From: Candidatus Binatia bacterium
GTDB lineage: Bacteria; Desulfobacterota; Binatia; UBA12015
DNA length: 64,000 nucleotides
Direction of reading: 5' to 3'
Assembly: GCA_029243485.1 (NCBI GenBank)
Contig: JAQWRY010000002.1
Span: forward strand, 18,850-82,849
The translations under genes and the position numbers were made by a program. Within the stretch, counting starts at the first letter, position 1. Every line of letters starts with the position of its first letter. Below, one piece after another: positions 8,464 through 17,122 of this stretch. Below the pieces are notes generated by a model. The model worked only from the letters and a program-made list of their open reading frames with translations. It searched no databases and had not been told where the DNA came from.

Positions 8464-9960
8464 CTAGTGCAGCTGGTAGGCCGGCGATTGCATGACCAGC
8501 GCATACAAACCGTGCAGTTTCGTGTTGAGAACGTCGTCGTCGTCCAGGTCGATCGTCGGATTGGCGCCGTTGTCCGTCAGGTAGTCGATGTAGACCTGAC
8601 GCTCCGCCACCGTCACCTGGTCGGGTACTCCGAGGGAGTCGGACACGGCGTCCACGATCTCGCCCGGGTCTGTCAGGTCGGTGTCGATGAGCTTGTCCGG
8701 CCGAAACGCGCCCGCGTCCCGCGCCGCCACGATGTCGCGTGCGAATCGGTACCGCGCCAGCAACGTCGAGCTACTGATCCAGGCCGTGTCCCAGTCCCAC
8801 CCGAAGACGCTGGGGGGCTCGAGGAGAACCTGACCCATCTGCGTCAGGTGGTCGAACGCACCGTCGTAGGCCCCACCGAAGATCCGCCTGTCGCGGGACT
8901 TGAGCTTCATGCCCGTCAGGCGCAGCGTCGAGATGAAGTAGTCGACCGGCCACTTGATGGCCTTCTTGGTGCCGGCCCCGTAGGGCGCGGTTCCGGAGGT
9001 CTCGAAGAACACGTCGTGAACGAAGATCGTGCGATAGAGCGCCTGCAGGTCCCACGTGTTCGTGAAGTTCGCGTCCGAAATGATCTGGTCGATGGTGGCG
9101 ATCTCCGCAGCCCCAGGACTCGCATAGTCCTCGTGGCAGAAGAAGCGCAACAGACGGCGCGTGATCCGGCGTGCGACGGTGTTCTCGCCGTCGGTGTCCG
9201 TGTGATCGAAGAGGATGTCGGTGACCGTGTCGACCTCCGCCTCGCCTTCACCCCCGGCCGTGAAGTCGCGACCCGCCGGACCGAACCCGCCCGTGGTCTG
9301 AAAGATCACCTTCGGACCCCGCAACGGGAAATCGGCTTCGTAATCGTGATCGTCGGTGTCGAGATCCGGCGTTCCCTTCGGGTAGTCGTAGTCCCAGCCC
9401 GTGAAGGCACGAGCGATCTGGCTGACGTCCGCCTGCGTGTAATTGGGATTGCCGGCGAGATCGTCGACCCCAAGGGAGAAGAGCTCTTGCAACTCCCGGG
9501 AGTAGTTCTCGTTCGGGATGGCCTTCTTGTTCCGAACCGTGTCGAGCATCTCCATCATGGCCGCGTCGAGGTTGACCTCTTTGACCAGAGTTCTGAAGTT
9601 GCCTTTCGCGTGCTCGTGCAACATCCGAATCTGACGAGCGAGCAGTTTCGTATCTCCGACCGCTGAGGCCTGCGTCGCGAAGTGATCGTGCCAGAACAAG
9701 ACCAGCTTCGACTGCAGCGGGGATTTGGGCTTCTGCAGGTAGCTAATCCACTTGTTGTGGGCGGTGTACGGATCTTTGCCGCCCGGCTTGTAGAGCTTCG
9801 GCTTGTAGCCCAGAAGCTCGTCCGCAAGGTTCCCACGCGTGGGCGCATCGTTGACGGCCTTGAGGAGCTTCCCCAGATCTTTCGGTGGCGCGCCAAATCC
9901 GGTCCGGCGCATCACGTGCCGCACCTCGTTTACGGACAGGGCCGTGTTCTCATCACCCAT
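8464..9960 (-). CDS. DUF1800 protein
   Basis: A 498-residue protein with the DUF1800 core. RHVMRRTGFGAPP lies near the N-terminus and LFWHDHFATQ near residue 90. PNENYSRELQELFSLGVDDL follows near 150, then ADVSQIARAFTGWDYD, and a FCHEDY segment later. DUF1800 proteins of planctomycetes and deltaproteobacteria occur next to DUF1501 proteins; a role at the cell surface is suspected but the biochemistry is unknown. I see no obvious signal peptide here, unlike its Tat-exported partner, so it may be exported with the partner or act in the cytoplasm. GGGAG precedes the ATG. Confidence 0.9.
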   Translation of the reverse strand: MGDENTALSVNEVRHVMRRTGFGAPPKDLGKLLKAVNDAPTRGNLADELLGYKPKLYKPGGKDPYTAHNKWISYLQKPKSPLQSKLVLFWHDHFATQASAVGDTKLLARQIRMLHEHAKGNFRTLVKEVNLDAAMMEMLDTVRNKKAIPNENYSRELQELFSLGVDDLAGNPNYTQADVSQIARAFTGWDYDYPKGTPDLDTDDHDYEADFPLRGPKVIFQTTGGFGPAGRDFTAGGEGEAEVDTVTDILFDHTDTDGENTVARRITRRLLRFFCHEDYASPGAAEIATIDQIISDANFTNTWDLQALYRTIFVHDVFFETSGTAPYGAGTKKAIKWPVDYFISTLRLTGMKLKSRDRRIFGGAYDGAFDHLTQMGQVLLEPPSVFGWDWDTAWISSSTLLARYRFARDIVAARDAGAFRPDKLIDTDLTDPGEIVDAVSDSLGVPDQVTVAERQVYIDYLTDNGANPTIDLDDDDVLNTKLHGLYALVMQSPAYQLH

Positions 9961-10032
9961 CCCAACTCCCCCTTCTCGGTTTTCACAGTGTCAGAGCATG
10001 TACAGCCTCCAAGGAGCACTACGTCGACGGAA

Positions 10033-10089
10033 GGCAAAGTCAACTTTTGCCCAAATCCCTGGCACATTCGACGGACCGTTCCGAATGTG
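10033..10089. promoter_or_regulatory. two inverted repeats upstream of the SDR gene
   Basis: GGCAAA-gtcaact-TTTGCC (10033-10051) and CACATTCG-11 bp-CGAATGTG (10063-10089) are perfect inverted repeats in the spacer between the divergent DUF1800 and SDR genes. The second ends 32 bp before the SDR start. They are candidate operators. No regulator gene is adjacent. Confidence 0.45.
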
Positions 10090-10121
10090 AACGGATCGCA
10101 CGTGCGCGCTAAGAAACCCTC

Positions 10122-10901
10122 ATGATTCTCCAGGGGAAAACGATCGTGGTGATGGGTGTGGGAGACGGCCTCGGCCGGGAAGTCGCCGAGAAGGCCGCTC
10201 GCGACGGCGCGAACGTCGTACTCGCCGCGCGGACCGAGGCCCAACTCGAAGCCGTGGGGAAGGCGATCGACCCGAGCGGAGATCGGGTCGCCTGGCTCCC
10301 GACGGACCTCGCCGACGACAATCAGGTACAAGCGCTCGTCGAACTCGCAGTTTCCCGCTTCGGGCGGCTCGACGGACTCGCGCAGGTAGCGGCGCTCGCG
10401 TCACTCCACGGCTCCTTCGAAGAATCCGATCTCGGCGACTGGGAACGCGCCTACCAGGTGAACGTGGCGGGCACGGTGCGCACCTCGCGCGCGGCTCTAC
10501 CCCATATGCGCAAGGCGGGCGGTGGGTCGATCGTGCTGGTCGGATCGCAAGCGGCCTCCCTCCCCACGACCGCGCAGATCGCGTACGCGGCGTCGAAGGG
10601 CGCGCTCCGCTCGGCGATGTACTACATGGCCAAGGAACTCGGCCCCGACAAGATCCGCGTCAACACTGTGGTCCCGACGTGGATGTGGGGTCCACCCGTG
10701 CAGAAGTTCGTTGCTATTCAGGCCGAGGCGCGTGGGGTCGACGAGAGCGTCGTCGTCGCGGAGATCGCAAGTCAGATGCCGCTCGGAGAGATCCCCGAGG
10801 ACGGCGACGTCGCCGAGGCGATCGTGTTCCTGTGTTCGGATCGCGCCCGCATGATCACCGGACAGTGGCTTCAGGTAAACGCCGGGCAGTCGATGGTCTG
10901 A
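10122..10901 (+). CDS. short-chain dehydrogenase/reductase
   Basis: A 259-residue classical SDR. The Rossmann glycine motif is GVGDGLG at residues 12-18. The catalytic triad reads S142 (VLVGSQAAS), Y155 and K159 (YAASK). The NNAG motif is replaced by AQVA, a minor deviation. The C-terminal ITGQWLQVNAGQSMV is typical of the family. It oxidises or reduces an alcohol/ketone with NAD(P). It stands alone on the plus strand, divergent from DUF1800 and convergent with the Gfo/Idh gene, so its context gives no substrate. Confidence 0.9.
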   Translation: MILQGKTIVVMGVGDGLGREVAEKAARDGANVVLAARTEAQLEAVGKAIDPSGDRVAWLPTDLADDNQVQALVELAVSRFGRLDGLAQVAALASLHGSFEESDLGDWERAYQVNVAGTVRTSRAALPHMRKAGGGSIVLVGSQAASLPTTAQIAYAASKGALRSAMYYMAKELGPDKIRVNTVVPTWMWGPPVQKFVAIQAEARGVDESVVVAEIASQMPLGEIPEDGDVAEAIVFLCSDRARMITGQWLQVNAGQSMV

Positions 10902-10904
10902 ACG

Positions 10905-11969
10905 CTAGACCTCGGACAGGTGGACCGGACGGCCCTCGGCGATCGAGAGCTCTGCCGCGGTGCCGATCGCAACGGCGCGTAAGCCTTCACGAATTCCGAC
11001 GGCGGGCTTCGTCCCGCTCCGAATCGCGTCGAGGAACGCCAGATGCTCGTAGTAGGTCGAGCCGTGGTGGAACCCCGCCTTGAGCGCAGTCGGGTCCACC
11101 TCGACCTTCGTCGTCTCGAGAGACTCGGACTTGTACATCGACCGCCGACCGACGGTGAGCGTCGACTTCGGAATGAAGCACTCGACCTTCCCCGCATCCC
11201 CGGTCGCCGCGATCTCCTCCTGGTTGGTCGACGCTTCTGCGAACATGCAGAGATCGAGCAAGGCCCGCGTGCCGTCGTCGTAGTCCACGATGACGTAGGC
11301 GTTGTCGAGAATGTCAGGCGTTTCCCCGTCGTAACTCTCGTCCAGGTGGTTCACGTCCTGCGCACCCGAGGCGTAAACGCGGACCGCATTGGCGCCCGTG
11401 ATGAAGTTCATCAGATCGAAGAAGTGGCAGCACTTCTCCACGAGCGTCCCGCCCGTATTGCGGGCGAACCGGTTCCAATCACCCACCTTCGGCAGGAACG
11501 GGAAGCGGTGCTCCCGAATCGCGAGCATGCGGAGACGGCCTACCGTCCCGCTGTGCACCTCTTCGATCAGACGCGCGACCGGCGGCATGTAGCGATACTC
11601 CATCCCGACCCACACAACGCCCGCGTGCTTCTCGGCGAGGCGCTCGACTTCCCGGCAGTCGTCCATCGTCGTGCACAGGGGCTTCTCGATCAGCAGGTGC
11701 GTCTCCGTGCCCAAGCAGTCCCGGAGCACGTCGATGTGCGTGTAGTTCGGCGTCGAAATTATGACGGCGTCGAGCGCCGCCTTGTCGAGCATCTCGCGAT
11801 AGTCGGCGTAGACCGCGGGCGCCGGCACACCCAGATCGACGGCGAATCCCCGCTGCTTCTCGTCGGGATCGGCCGCCGCAACCAACTCGGCGCCGTCGAG
11901 CACCGCCAGGTTCTGGAGATGCTCGAGTGCCATCATGCCGAACCCGATGATTCCGTATCGAACCGCCAT
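10905..11969 (-). CDS. Gfo/Idh/MocA-family oxidoreductase
   Basis: A 354-residue NAD(P)-dependent dehydrogenase with an N-terminal Rossmann domain (RYGIIGFGMMALEHL), the family motif LLIEKPLCTT near residue 95 and a C-terminal dimerisation/substrate domain with KCCHFFDLMNF. The annotated start follows MAVRYG; the open frame extends upstream, but this ATG overlaps the stop of the luciferase-like gene by one base (TGATG). Members act on sugars, inositols and biliverdin-like compounds. Pairing with an SsuD-like flavoprotein and a TonB-receptor remnant does not point to a sugar pathway. Confidence 0.9.
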   Translation of the reverse strand: MAVRYGIIGFGMMALEHLQNLAVLDGAELVAAADPDEKQRGFAVDLGVPAPAVYADYREMLDKAALDAVIISTPNYTHIDVLRDCLGTETHLLIEKPLCTTMDDCREVERLAEKHAGVVWVGMEYRYMPPVARLIEEVHSGTVGRLRMLAIREHRFPFLPKVGDWNRFARNTGGTLVEKCCHFFDLMNFITGANAVRVYASGAQDVNHLDESYDGETPDILDNAYVIVDYDDGTRALLDLCMFAEASTNQEEIAATGDAGKVECFIPKSTLTVGRRSMYKSESLETTKVEVDPTALKAGFHHGSTYYEHLAFLDAIRSGTKPAVGIREGLRAVAIGTAAELSIAEGRPVHLSEV

Positions 11970-13111
11970 CAGCGTCGCGCCTCCGTAGTAAGGGGGGTCA
12001 CGGGAAGGCCCTTCGGGAGGCGGCCCTGCACGTCGGCTAGCCGACACCGGGGGAGTCGCGGCAGCACATCGCGCGCGAAGAGCCCGCACTCCTCGATGTG
12101 CGGATACCCCGAGAGAATGAACGCGCGAATCCCCATGTCCATGTAGCGCTCGAGCTTGGCGACGATCTGATCGGGATTCCCGACGAGCGCACTGCCGCAC
12201 CCGGAGCGCGCACGCCCGATGCCACTCCACACCAGCGGCTCGATGTAATCGTCATCGCTCGCCCCGCGGAGATCGTCTTGCCGCTGCACACCGGCCGAAC
12301 GGGAGTCTTGCGCTCGGTGCTTGATCTCGTCGCCGCGGGTCAGATCGAGCTGCGATAGGAGGTGCCCCGCCGCACGGCGCGCCTTGTCCTCCGTCTCACG
12401 AACGACGACGTGGATCCGCAGCCCGTAGTCGAGCACGCGCCCGACGGCCGCGGCGCGAGACGCCAGATCGTCCATAGTGCTCTGAAGTCCCTCTTCCGTG
12501 TCCGGCCACATCAGGTAGACGTCGCACGCCGCGGCGCACAGACGTCGCGCATCCTCGGAGTACCCACCGAAATACAGAAGCGGTCCGCCGTTCTGCTGGT
12601 ACGGCCGGACCGGATCGACGGCGAGCTCGACATCGTAGAACTCACCGTGGAACGAGATCTCGGGCTGGGTCCAGGCTTGTTTGAGGATCTGGATGACCTC
12701 ACTAGAGCGCCGGTAACGCGCCGGCGAGTCGAGCACCGCGCCAGGGAGGTCCGACGAAATGATGTTGATCGTGAGACGACCCTGAAGGAGATGATCAAGG
12801 GTCGAAAGGGCACGCGCGAGCATGGGCGGATGCACCTCGCCGCACCGAATCGCGACGAGAAGCGACATCTGCTTGAGCATCGGACCGACCGCGCCCGCAA
12901 AAGTCAGGGGATCCTGCCCCACCTGATAGGAACTCGGGAGGAGGATGTTGTCGAAGCCGAGTCGATCTGCGCCGACCACGATGTCCCGGCAATGCTCGAA
13001 GCTACTCCGAAGCTCGCCGGTCGGCACGCCGAGCAGCTCATAGTCGTCGTTGCACAGCGCACTGAACCACGAAACTTCAGCCGCCCGGGCTTCGGTTCTA
13101 ACCTTTGCCAC
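11969..13111 (-). CDS. SsuD-like FMNH2-dependent monooxygenase (LLM class)
   Basis: A 380-residue luciferase-like enzyme. EVSWFSAL opens the barrel, [20 protein letters not shown] and [15 protein letters not shown] follow, and the C-terminal [20 protein letters not shown] segment is characteristic of alkanesulfonate monooxygenases (SsuD) and relatives. I choose the GTG at 13111 because GGAGG lies 8 bp before it. A longer frame to 13165 would overlap the TonB-receptor remnant. It may desulfonate or otherwise oxygenate a small organic molecule using reduced FMN. The gene is 4 bp downstream of the truncated receptor. Confidence 0.88.
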   Translation of the reverse strand: MAKVRTEARAAEVSWFSALCNDDYELLGVPTGELRSSFEHCRDIVVGADRLGFDNILLPSSYQVGQDPLTFAGAVGPMLKQMSLLVAIRCGEVHPPMLARALSTLDHLLQGRLTINIISSDLPGAVLDSPARYRRSSEVIQILKQAWTQPEISFHGEFYDVELAVDPVRPYQQNGGPLLYFGGYSEDARRLCAAACDVYLMWPDTEEGLQSTMDDLASRAAAVGRVLDYGLRIHVVVRETEDKARRAAGHLLSQLDLTRGDEIKHRAQDSRSAGVQRQDDLRGASDDDYIEPLVWSGIGRARSGCGSALVGNPDQIVAKLERYMDMGIRAFILSGYPHIEECGLFARDVLPRLPRCRLADVQGRLPKGLPVTPLTTEARR

Positions 13112-13115
13112 GGTA

Positions 13116-13886
13116 TCAGCCTCCAAACCGGTAGCTGAGCTCCGCACCGAACGTCCGCGGCGCACCGTGGTAGCGCACCACGTGTCCGAAGAGAGAGGCG
13201 AGGGGAGCCACGAAGGTGGTGTACTTTGGGCCCGTCAGGTTCCGGTCCCACAGCGCGACGCTCGCGTCGATCGGGAGATTGAACATGATCCGCGCATCGA
13301 CCGTGCCGAGGTTGCCCGGGCGAACCATCGCGAACGCTTCCAACTCTTCGTGCGGCTTGATGCTCGTGATGTTGACGGCGCCGCGGATGTTGTTTTTTCC
13401 AAGCAGCGTCCCCTGCGCTCCGCGCAGTACTTCGACCTGCTGGACGTCGACGACATCTAGGATTCCGCCCTGCGCGCGCGGGAGAAAGACCCCATCGATG
13501 TAGAATCCGACGCCGGGCTCGAAATCCGCGCCGAGCGTGGCGGTCCCGATGCCGCGAATGAGCAGCTGCTGCTCCTGCCCGCTGCCGCCCACGACGAACG
13601 TGAGATTCGGCACCAACTCCTGGATCTGGTCGATCTGTGTGACGTTGGCCTCGCGCAGCGTGCTCTCGGACAGCGCGGTCACCGCGACCGGCGTGTCTTC
13701 CAGAAGCTCGGCGCGCTTGCGCGCTTGCACGACGCTCTCTTCGACCTGCGCCGTCGCGCGCCCAGAGAGGCCCGGTGCGGTGTCATCCGCCGCCTCCGCG
13801 GCAGGACCCTCCTGGGCGAAACCCAGGACCGGCAAGACCGCGGAAAGGGGCAGCGCCCTGAGGGCAGCAACTAGCTTGTTTGGCAT
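13116..13886 (-). pseudogene. internally deleted TonB-dependent receptor
   Basis: The frame is uninterrupted (256 aa) but far shorter than the ~800 residues of the family. A signal peptide (MPNKLVAALRALPLSAV...) is followed by a complete plug domain (VQARKRAELLEDTPVAVTAL, LLIRGIGTA, EVLRGAQGTLLGKNNIRGAV). At about residue 210 (FNLPI to [13 protein letters not shown]) it jumps straight to the last beta strands, ending [16 protein letters not shown]. Aligned by eye with the intact receptor at 51191-53662, roughly 500-550 barrel residues are missing in frame. GGAGG 9 bp before the ATG is intact. It cannot form a barrel, so it is a recent deletion derivative or assembly artefact. Confidence 0.8.
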
Positions 13887-13989
13887 GGCGGAAAACCTCC
13901 GACAAAGAAGAGCCGCACGAATCACGCCCCTTGGAGCGGGTCAACCCGAGGCGTTTCGGCCGGCGGCCGGTCTCTGGTAGCGAAAAGCC

Positions 13990-14520
13990 GTGATGATTGC
14001 TCGACGCATGCACGGAACATCGATCGCCCTCGTGGCGATCTTCCTTCTCGCCATCGGCTGCGGCGGCCCCAAGACCGAGGTTCGGGACAACTACGACCCG
14101 GACACCGACTGGAACCGGGTCGAGACGTTCATCTGGTTCGGGATCCAGGCCCAACGCGGCGTCAACGAGTTCAACGTAAAGCGGCTCGCAAACGCGATCC
14201 GGGACGAGCTTCAACGCAAGGGACTCGACATCGTCGGCGACCGAACCTTCGCGGACGTCGGGGTGGCCGCCTACCTGGGCGTGCTACCGAAGGCCATCGA
14301 TACCTGGAAGAGCACCGGTGGCGTCCTATGGGCCAAGGACAAGGAGCTCGTCTCCGCCGGGGCCCTCGTCATCGAGATGGTGGACCTGAAGACTGGCAAG
14401 CTCGTTTGGCAGGGCTCGGCCGAACGGCAGCTGGCGGACGACCCCACGCCCGCCCAGACCGAGAAGACCATCAAAGAAGTCGTGAAGAAGCTCTTCGCCG
14501 ACTTCCCGCCCTCGCCGTGA
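13990..14520 (+). CDS. DUF4136 lipoprotein
   Basis: A 176-residue predicted lipoprotein. A hydrophobic leader (TSIALVAIFLLAIGC) ends in a lipobox Cys at about residue 25. The DUF4136 pattern follows: VRDNYDPDTDWNRVETFIWF, then AIRDELQRKGLDI, VIEMVDLKTGKLVWQGSAER and a C-terminal VKKLFADFPPSP. DUF4136 proteins are small envelope lipoproteins of unknown role. The start could also be the downstream ATG at 14008, since no clear ribosome-binding site decides. It is transcribed divergently from the TonB remnant. Confidence 0.85.
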   Translation: MMIARRMHGTSIALVAIFLLAIGCGGPKTEVRDNYDPDTDWNRVETFIWFGIQAQRGVNEFNVKRLANAIRDELQRKGLDIVGDRTFADVGVAAYLGVLPKAIDTWKSTGGVLWAKDKELVSAGALVIEMVDLKTGKLVWQGSAERQLADDPTPAQTEKTIKEVVKKLFADFPPSP

Positions 14521-14531
14521 CCTGAGCCCCA

Positions 14532-14637
14532 CCGCAACTCGGCCCGCCCGGTTCCGGGACGCGGGCTGATCTGCACGAATGGGGCTCGGCCGAGATCAGA
14601 AAGAGCTCCCGTGCCGGGCGGGGTTGCCCCTCCGCCC
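14532..14637. repeat. intergenic repeat, copy A
   Basis: About 55 bp from CCGCAACTCGGC to GGGGC match the spacer at 16851-16905 closely, including gatctgcacgaa versus gatgtgcacgat. The following CCGAGATCAG and GCTCCCGTGCC match 17055-17080. It lies between the DUF4136 and amidohydrolase genes. The origin is unknown; it may be a small palindromic dispersed element. Confidence 0.6.
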
Positions 14638-14662
14638 AGCCTCCCTGCTATGGATGGAATCC

Positions 14663-16309
14663 ATGGCTGAGATTTTGATTCGCGGAGGGACGGTGATCGA
14701 CGGAACGGGCGCACCCGGCCAAGAAGCCGACGTGTTGATCCGAGACGGTAAGATCGCCGAAATCGGCACGGGGCTGCGCGCAAAGGAAGAGATCGACGCG
14801 GGCGGCTGCGTCGTGACGCCAGGCTTCATCGACATCCACACCCACTACGATGCGCAGGTCTTCTGGGACCCGGCGCTCACCCCGTCTTGCTTCCACGGCG
14901 TAACGACGGTGGTCGTCGGCAACTGCGGTTTCTCGATCGCGCCCACGCGCCCCGAGCACCGCGAGACCATCGCGCTCACGCTCGAGAGCGTCGAGGACAT
15001 GAACCCCGCGACGCTCGCAGCCGGCATTCCGTGGGACTTCGAAACGTTCCCCGAATACCTCGCATCTGTTGCCAAGCGCGGCACGATGTTGAACTTCGCC
15101 GCTTACGTCGGACACACCGCGCTGCGCCTGTACCACATGGGCGACGAAGCCTACGAGCGCACCGCCACCGAAGACGAAGTCGCCGCGATGGCGCGCTCCG
15201 TCGGCGAAGCGATGGATGCCGGCGCTGCCGGACTCGCCACCAGCTTCGCGCCCACGCACCTCGGCGTCGCGGGCAAGCCCGTGCCCAGCCGCCTCGCCGA
15301 ACTGAGCGAGTTCGAAACCATGGCGGCCGAGCTCGGCAAGCGCAAACGTGGTGTGATCGAAGCGACGCTCGGGGCGGGGTTCGCGTTCGACGAACTCTAC
15401 GACTTCCAGCGCCGCGTGGGCGTGCCTCTCACCTACACTGCCCTCTTGGCGATCCCGGGCTTCTGGCAGTACGGCTCGGAACTCCACGCAAAGGAGGTCG
15501 CAAAGGGAACCGGCGTCTGGCCCCAGATCTCCTGTCGCAAGATCACGATGCAGATGCAGCTCGCCGACCCGTTCCCATTCGACATGGCACCGTGCTTCGC
15601 GGAGCTGCGCGCGGAAGCACCGGAAGTACGCGAGCAACGCTACCGCGATCCGCAGTGGCGCGTTCGTGCGCTCGAGGAGCTCGGCCAAACCCCACTCCCC
15701 ACCCGGTGGGAGAATTTTGAGATCGCCGAAAGCGACGTGCATGCGGGTCTGATCGATCGGGCGCTCATCGATGTCGCGAAGGAGCGAAACCAGATTCCCT
15801 TCGAGCTGATGATGGAGTTGTCGCTCAGCGAAAACCTTCTGACCCGCTTCCGCTACGTCCAGTCCAACGACGACGAGGAAGGCGTGGAGCACCTGCTCCA
15901 ACAGGACCACATGGTGATGGGACTCTCCGACGCGGGCGCCCACGTCGGCATGCTGTGCGACGCACCCCTTCCGACCGACCTCCTCGGCAACTGGGTACGC
16001 GAGCGCGGCGTGATTCCGTTGGAGACAGCCGTTCACAAGCTCACCGGACAACCGGCGAGCATCTTCAATTTCATCGACCGCGGCGTTCTGCGCCCGGGCG
16101 CCCACGCCGACGTGGCCGTGTTCGATCCCGCAACCGTCGCTCCCGGCCCCATTCGCCGCGTGCGCGATTTCCCGGCAAACGCGGAGCGGCTCACCGCGGA
16201 CCAGCCCGAGGGGATGCGCCACGTCCTGGTGAACGGCACACCGATCCGAATCGACGGCGAGTCGACGTCTCCCGAAAACCGTCCGGGCCATATGGCCCGG
16301 CTCGGCTAG
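14663..16309 (+). CDS. N-acyl-D-amino-acid deacylase-like amidohydrolase
   Basis: A 548-residue amidohydrolase-3 family enzyme of the D-aminoacylase/dihydroorotase type. It has the beta-sandwich start ILIRGGTVIDGTG and VTPGFIDIHTHYDAQ (metal ligands H59, H61). TTVVVGNCGFSIAP follows, and the C-terminal GLSDAGAHVG supplies the catalytic Asp. The final block (LRPGAHADVAVFDPATV) is standard. The ATG at 14663 gives MAEILIRGG; an in-frame ATG 9 bp upstream is equally possible. It would hydrolyse a cyclic or linear amide outside peptide metabolism. The Ddn-like gene follows 28 bp downstream and may be co-transcribed. Confidence 0.9.
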   Translation: MAEILIRGGTVIDGTGAPGQEADVLIRDGKIAEIGTGLRAKEEIDAGGCVVTPGFIDIHTHYDAQVFWDPALTPSCFHGVTTVVVGNCGFSIAPTRPEHRETIALTLESVEDMNPATLAAGIPWDFETFPEYLASVAKRGTMLNFAAYVGHTALRLYHMGDEAYERTATEDEVAAMARSVGEAMDAGAAGLATSFAPTHLGVAGKPVPSRLAELSEFETMAAELGKRKRGVIEATLGAGFAFDELYDFQRRVGVPLTYTALLAIPGFWQYGSELHAKEVAKGTGVWPQISCRKITMQMQLADPFPFDMAPCFAELRAEAPEVREQRYRDPQWRVRALEELGQTPLPTRWENFEIAESDVHAGLIDRALIDVAKERNQIPFELMMELSLSENLLTRFRYVQSNDDEEGVEHLLQQDHMVMGLSDAGAHVGMLCDAPLPTDLLGNWVRERGVIPLETAVHKLTGQPASIFNFIDRGVLRPGAHADVAVFDPATVAPGPIRRVRDFPANAERLTADQPEGMRHVLVNGTPIRIDGESTSPENRPGHMARLG

Positions 16310-16337
16310 GGACCGACCAGAATAGAAAGGACTACCG

Positions 16338-16778
16338 ATGAACTTCGGCGAGATTCCCTGGATCAAAGACCACACCGAGCTCTACCGAAGCGACCCCGAG
16401 AAGGCGCACATGTGGGACTCCTCGGTCGCAGGTGGCCCCGGCCCCCTACCTACCCTTCTCCTCACGACGACCGGCCGAAAGTCCGGTGAGCCGCGCGCCC
16501 TCCCGCTCATCTACGGCACGCACGGCAGCAGCTACGTGATCATCGCGTCCAAGGGCGGCTGGCCGTCCCATCCCGCGTGGCACCTGAACCTCCAGGCGAA
16601 GCCCGAGTGCGACCTCATGGTGGGACCGAAGAACGTGTCCGCCCGCGCACGCGTCGCAGAAGGCGACGAGCGCGCACAGCTCTGGAAGGAAATGGCGGCG
16701 ATCTACCCGCCGTACGACGAGTACCAGGAGAAGACCGAACGGCAGATCCCGGTCATCGTGCTCGACCCGATCGCCTGA
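16338..16778 (+). CDS. Ddn-like F420-dependent nitroreductase/quinone reductase family protein
   Basis: A 146-residue split-barrel protein. The segment LLTTTGRKSGEPRALPLIYG, then YVIIASKGGWPSHPAWHLNL and ARARVAEGDERAQLW, matches the deazaflavin (F420)-dependent nitroreductase family exemplified by mycobacterial Ddn. These proteins reduce quinones or nitro compounds with F420H2. With the luciferase-like and PPOX genes in the window it supports an F420-using host. It follows the amidohydrolase closely and precedes a 344-bp spacer. Confidence 0.9.
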   Translation: MNFGEIPWIKDHTELYRSDPEKAHMWDSSVAGGPGPLPTLLLTTTGRKSGEPRALPLIYGTHGSSYVIIASKGGWPSHPAWHLNLQAKPECDLMVGPKNVSARARVAEGDERAQLWKEMAAIYPPYDEYQEKTERQIPVIVLDPIA

Positions 16779-16850
16779 CCTGGAAGCGGCCTGATCTAAA
16801 CGCGGAGGGCGCGGGGTCAATCTCGCACCCTCCCCGCCCTGCTCGGCCCT

Positions 16851-17092
16851 CCGCAACTCGGCGGGCTCTGCGGCGAGGCGCGGGCTTGATGTGCACGATC
16901 GGGGCACGGGAGGCACTACCGCGCCCAGTCAGCCTCCAGACCGGGATTGAAGAGCACCGCCCCAAGAAGAGCGGCCCTTGCGGACACCCGTGGCCCCGAC
17001 GACCAACCGTAGGGTGCGGGAGTCGCTGTCGGGTCGGAGCGACTCCCGCGCCCGACCGAGATCAGTAGAAGCTCCCGTGCCCGCCAGAGATC
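16851..17092. repeat. intergenic repeat, copy B, split by an insertion, with strong hairpin
   Basis: The 344-bp gene-free gap 16779-17122 holds the second copy of the repeat at 14532-14637. The left part is 16851-16905 and the right part about 17051-17092 (CCGAGATCAG...GCTCCCGTGCC), with ~145 bp of extra sequence between. Inside the extra DNA, GGGTGCGGGAGTCGCT pairs with AGCGACTCCCGCGCCC (17012-17053, one G-T pair, 10-bp loop). I see no gene in this gap. Confidence 0.6.
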
Positions 17093-17122
17093 TAGACGAA
17101 CCACCGAAGGCCCCCGCCGGTG

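Noticed and set aside
13116..13165. Longer start (13165) for the SsuD-like gene
   Set aside because: It would overlap the receptor remnant, and GGAGG sits 8 bp before the GTG at 13111.
14648..16375. 575-codon minus-strand frame opposite the deacylase-like gene
   Set aside because: Composition is His/Arg/Val-rich without motifs; the plus strand has full amidohydrolase signatures.
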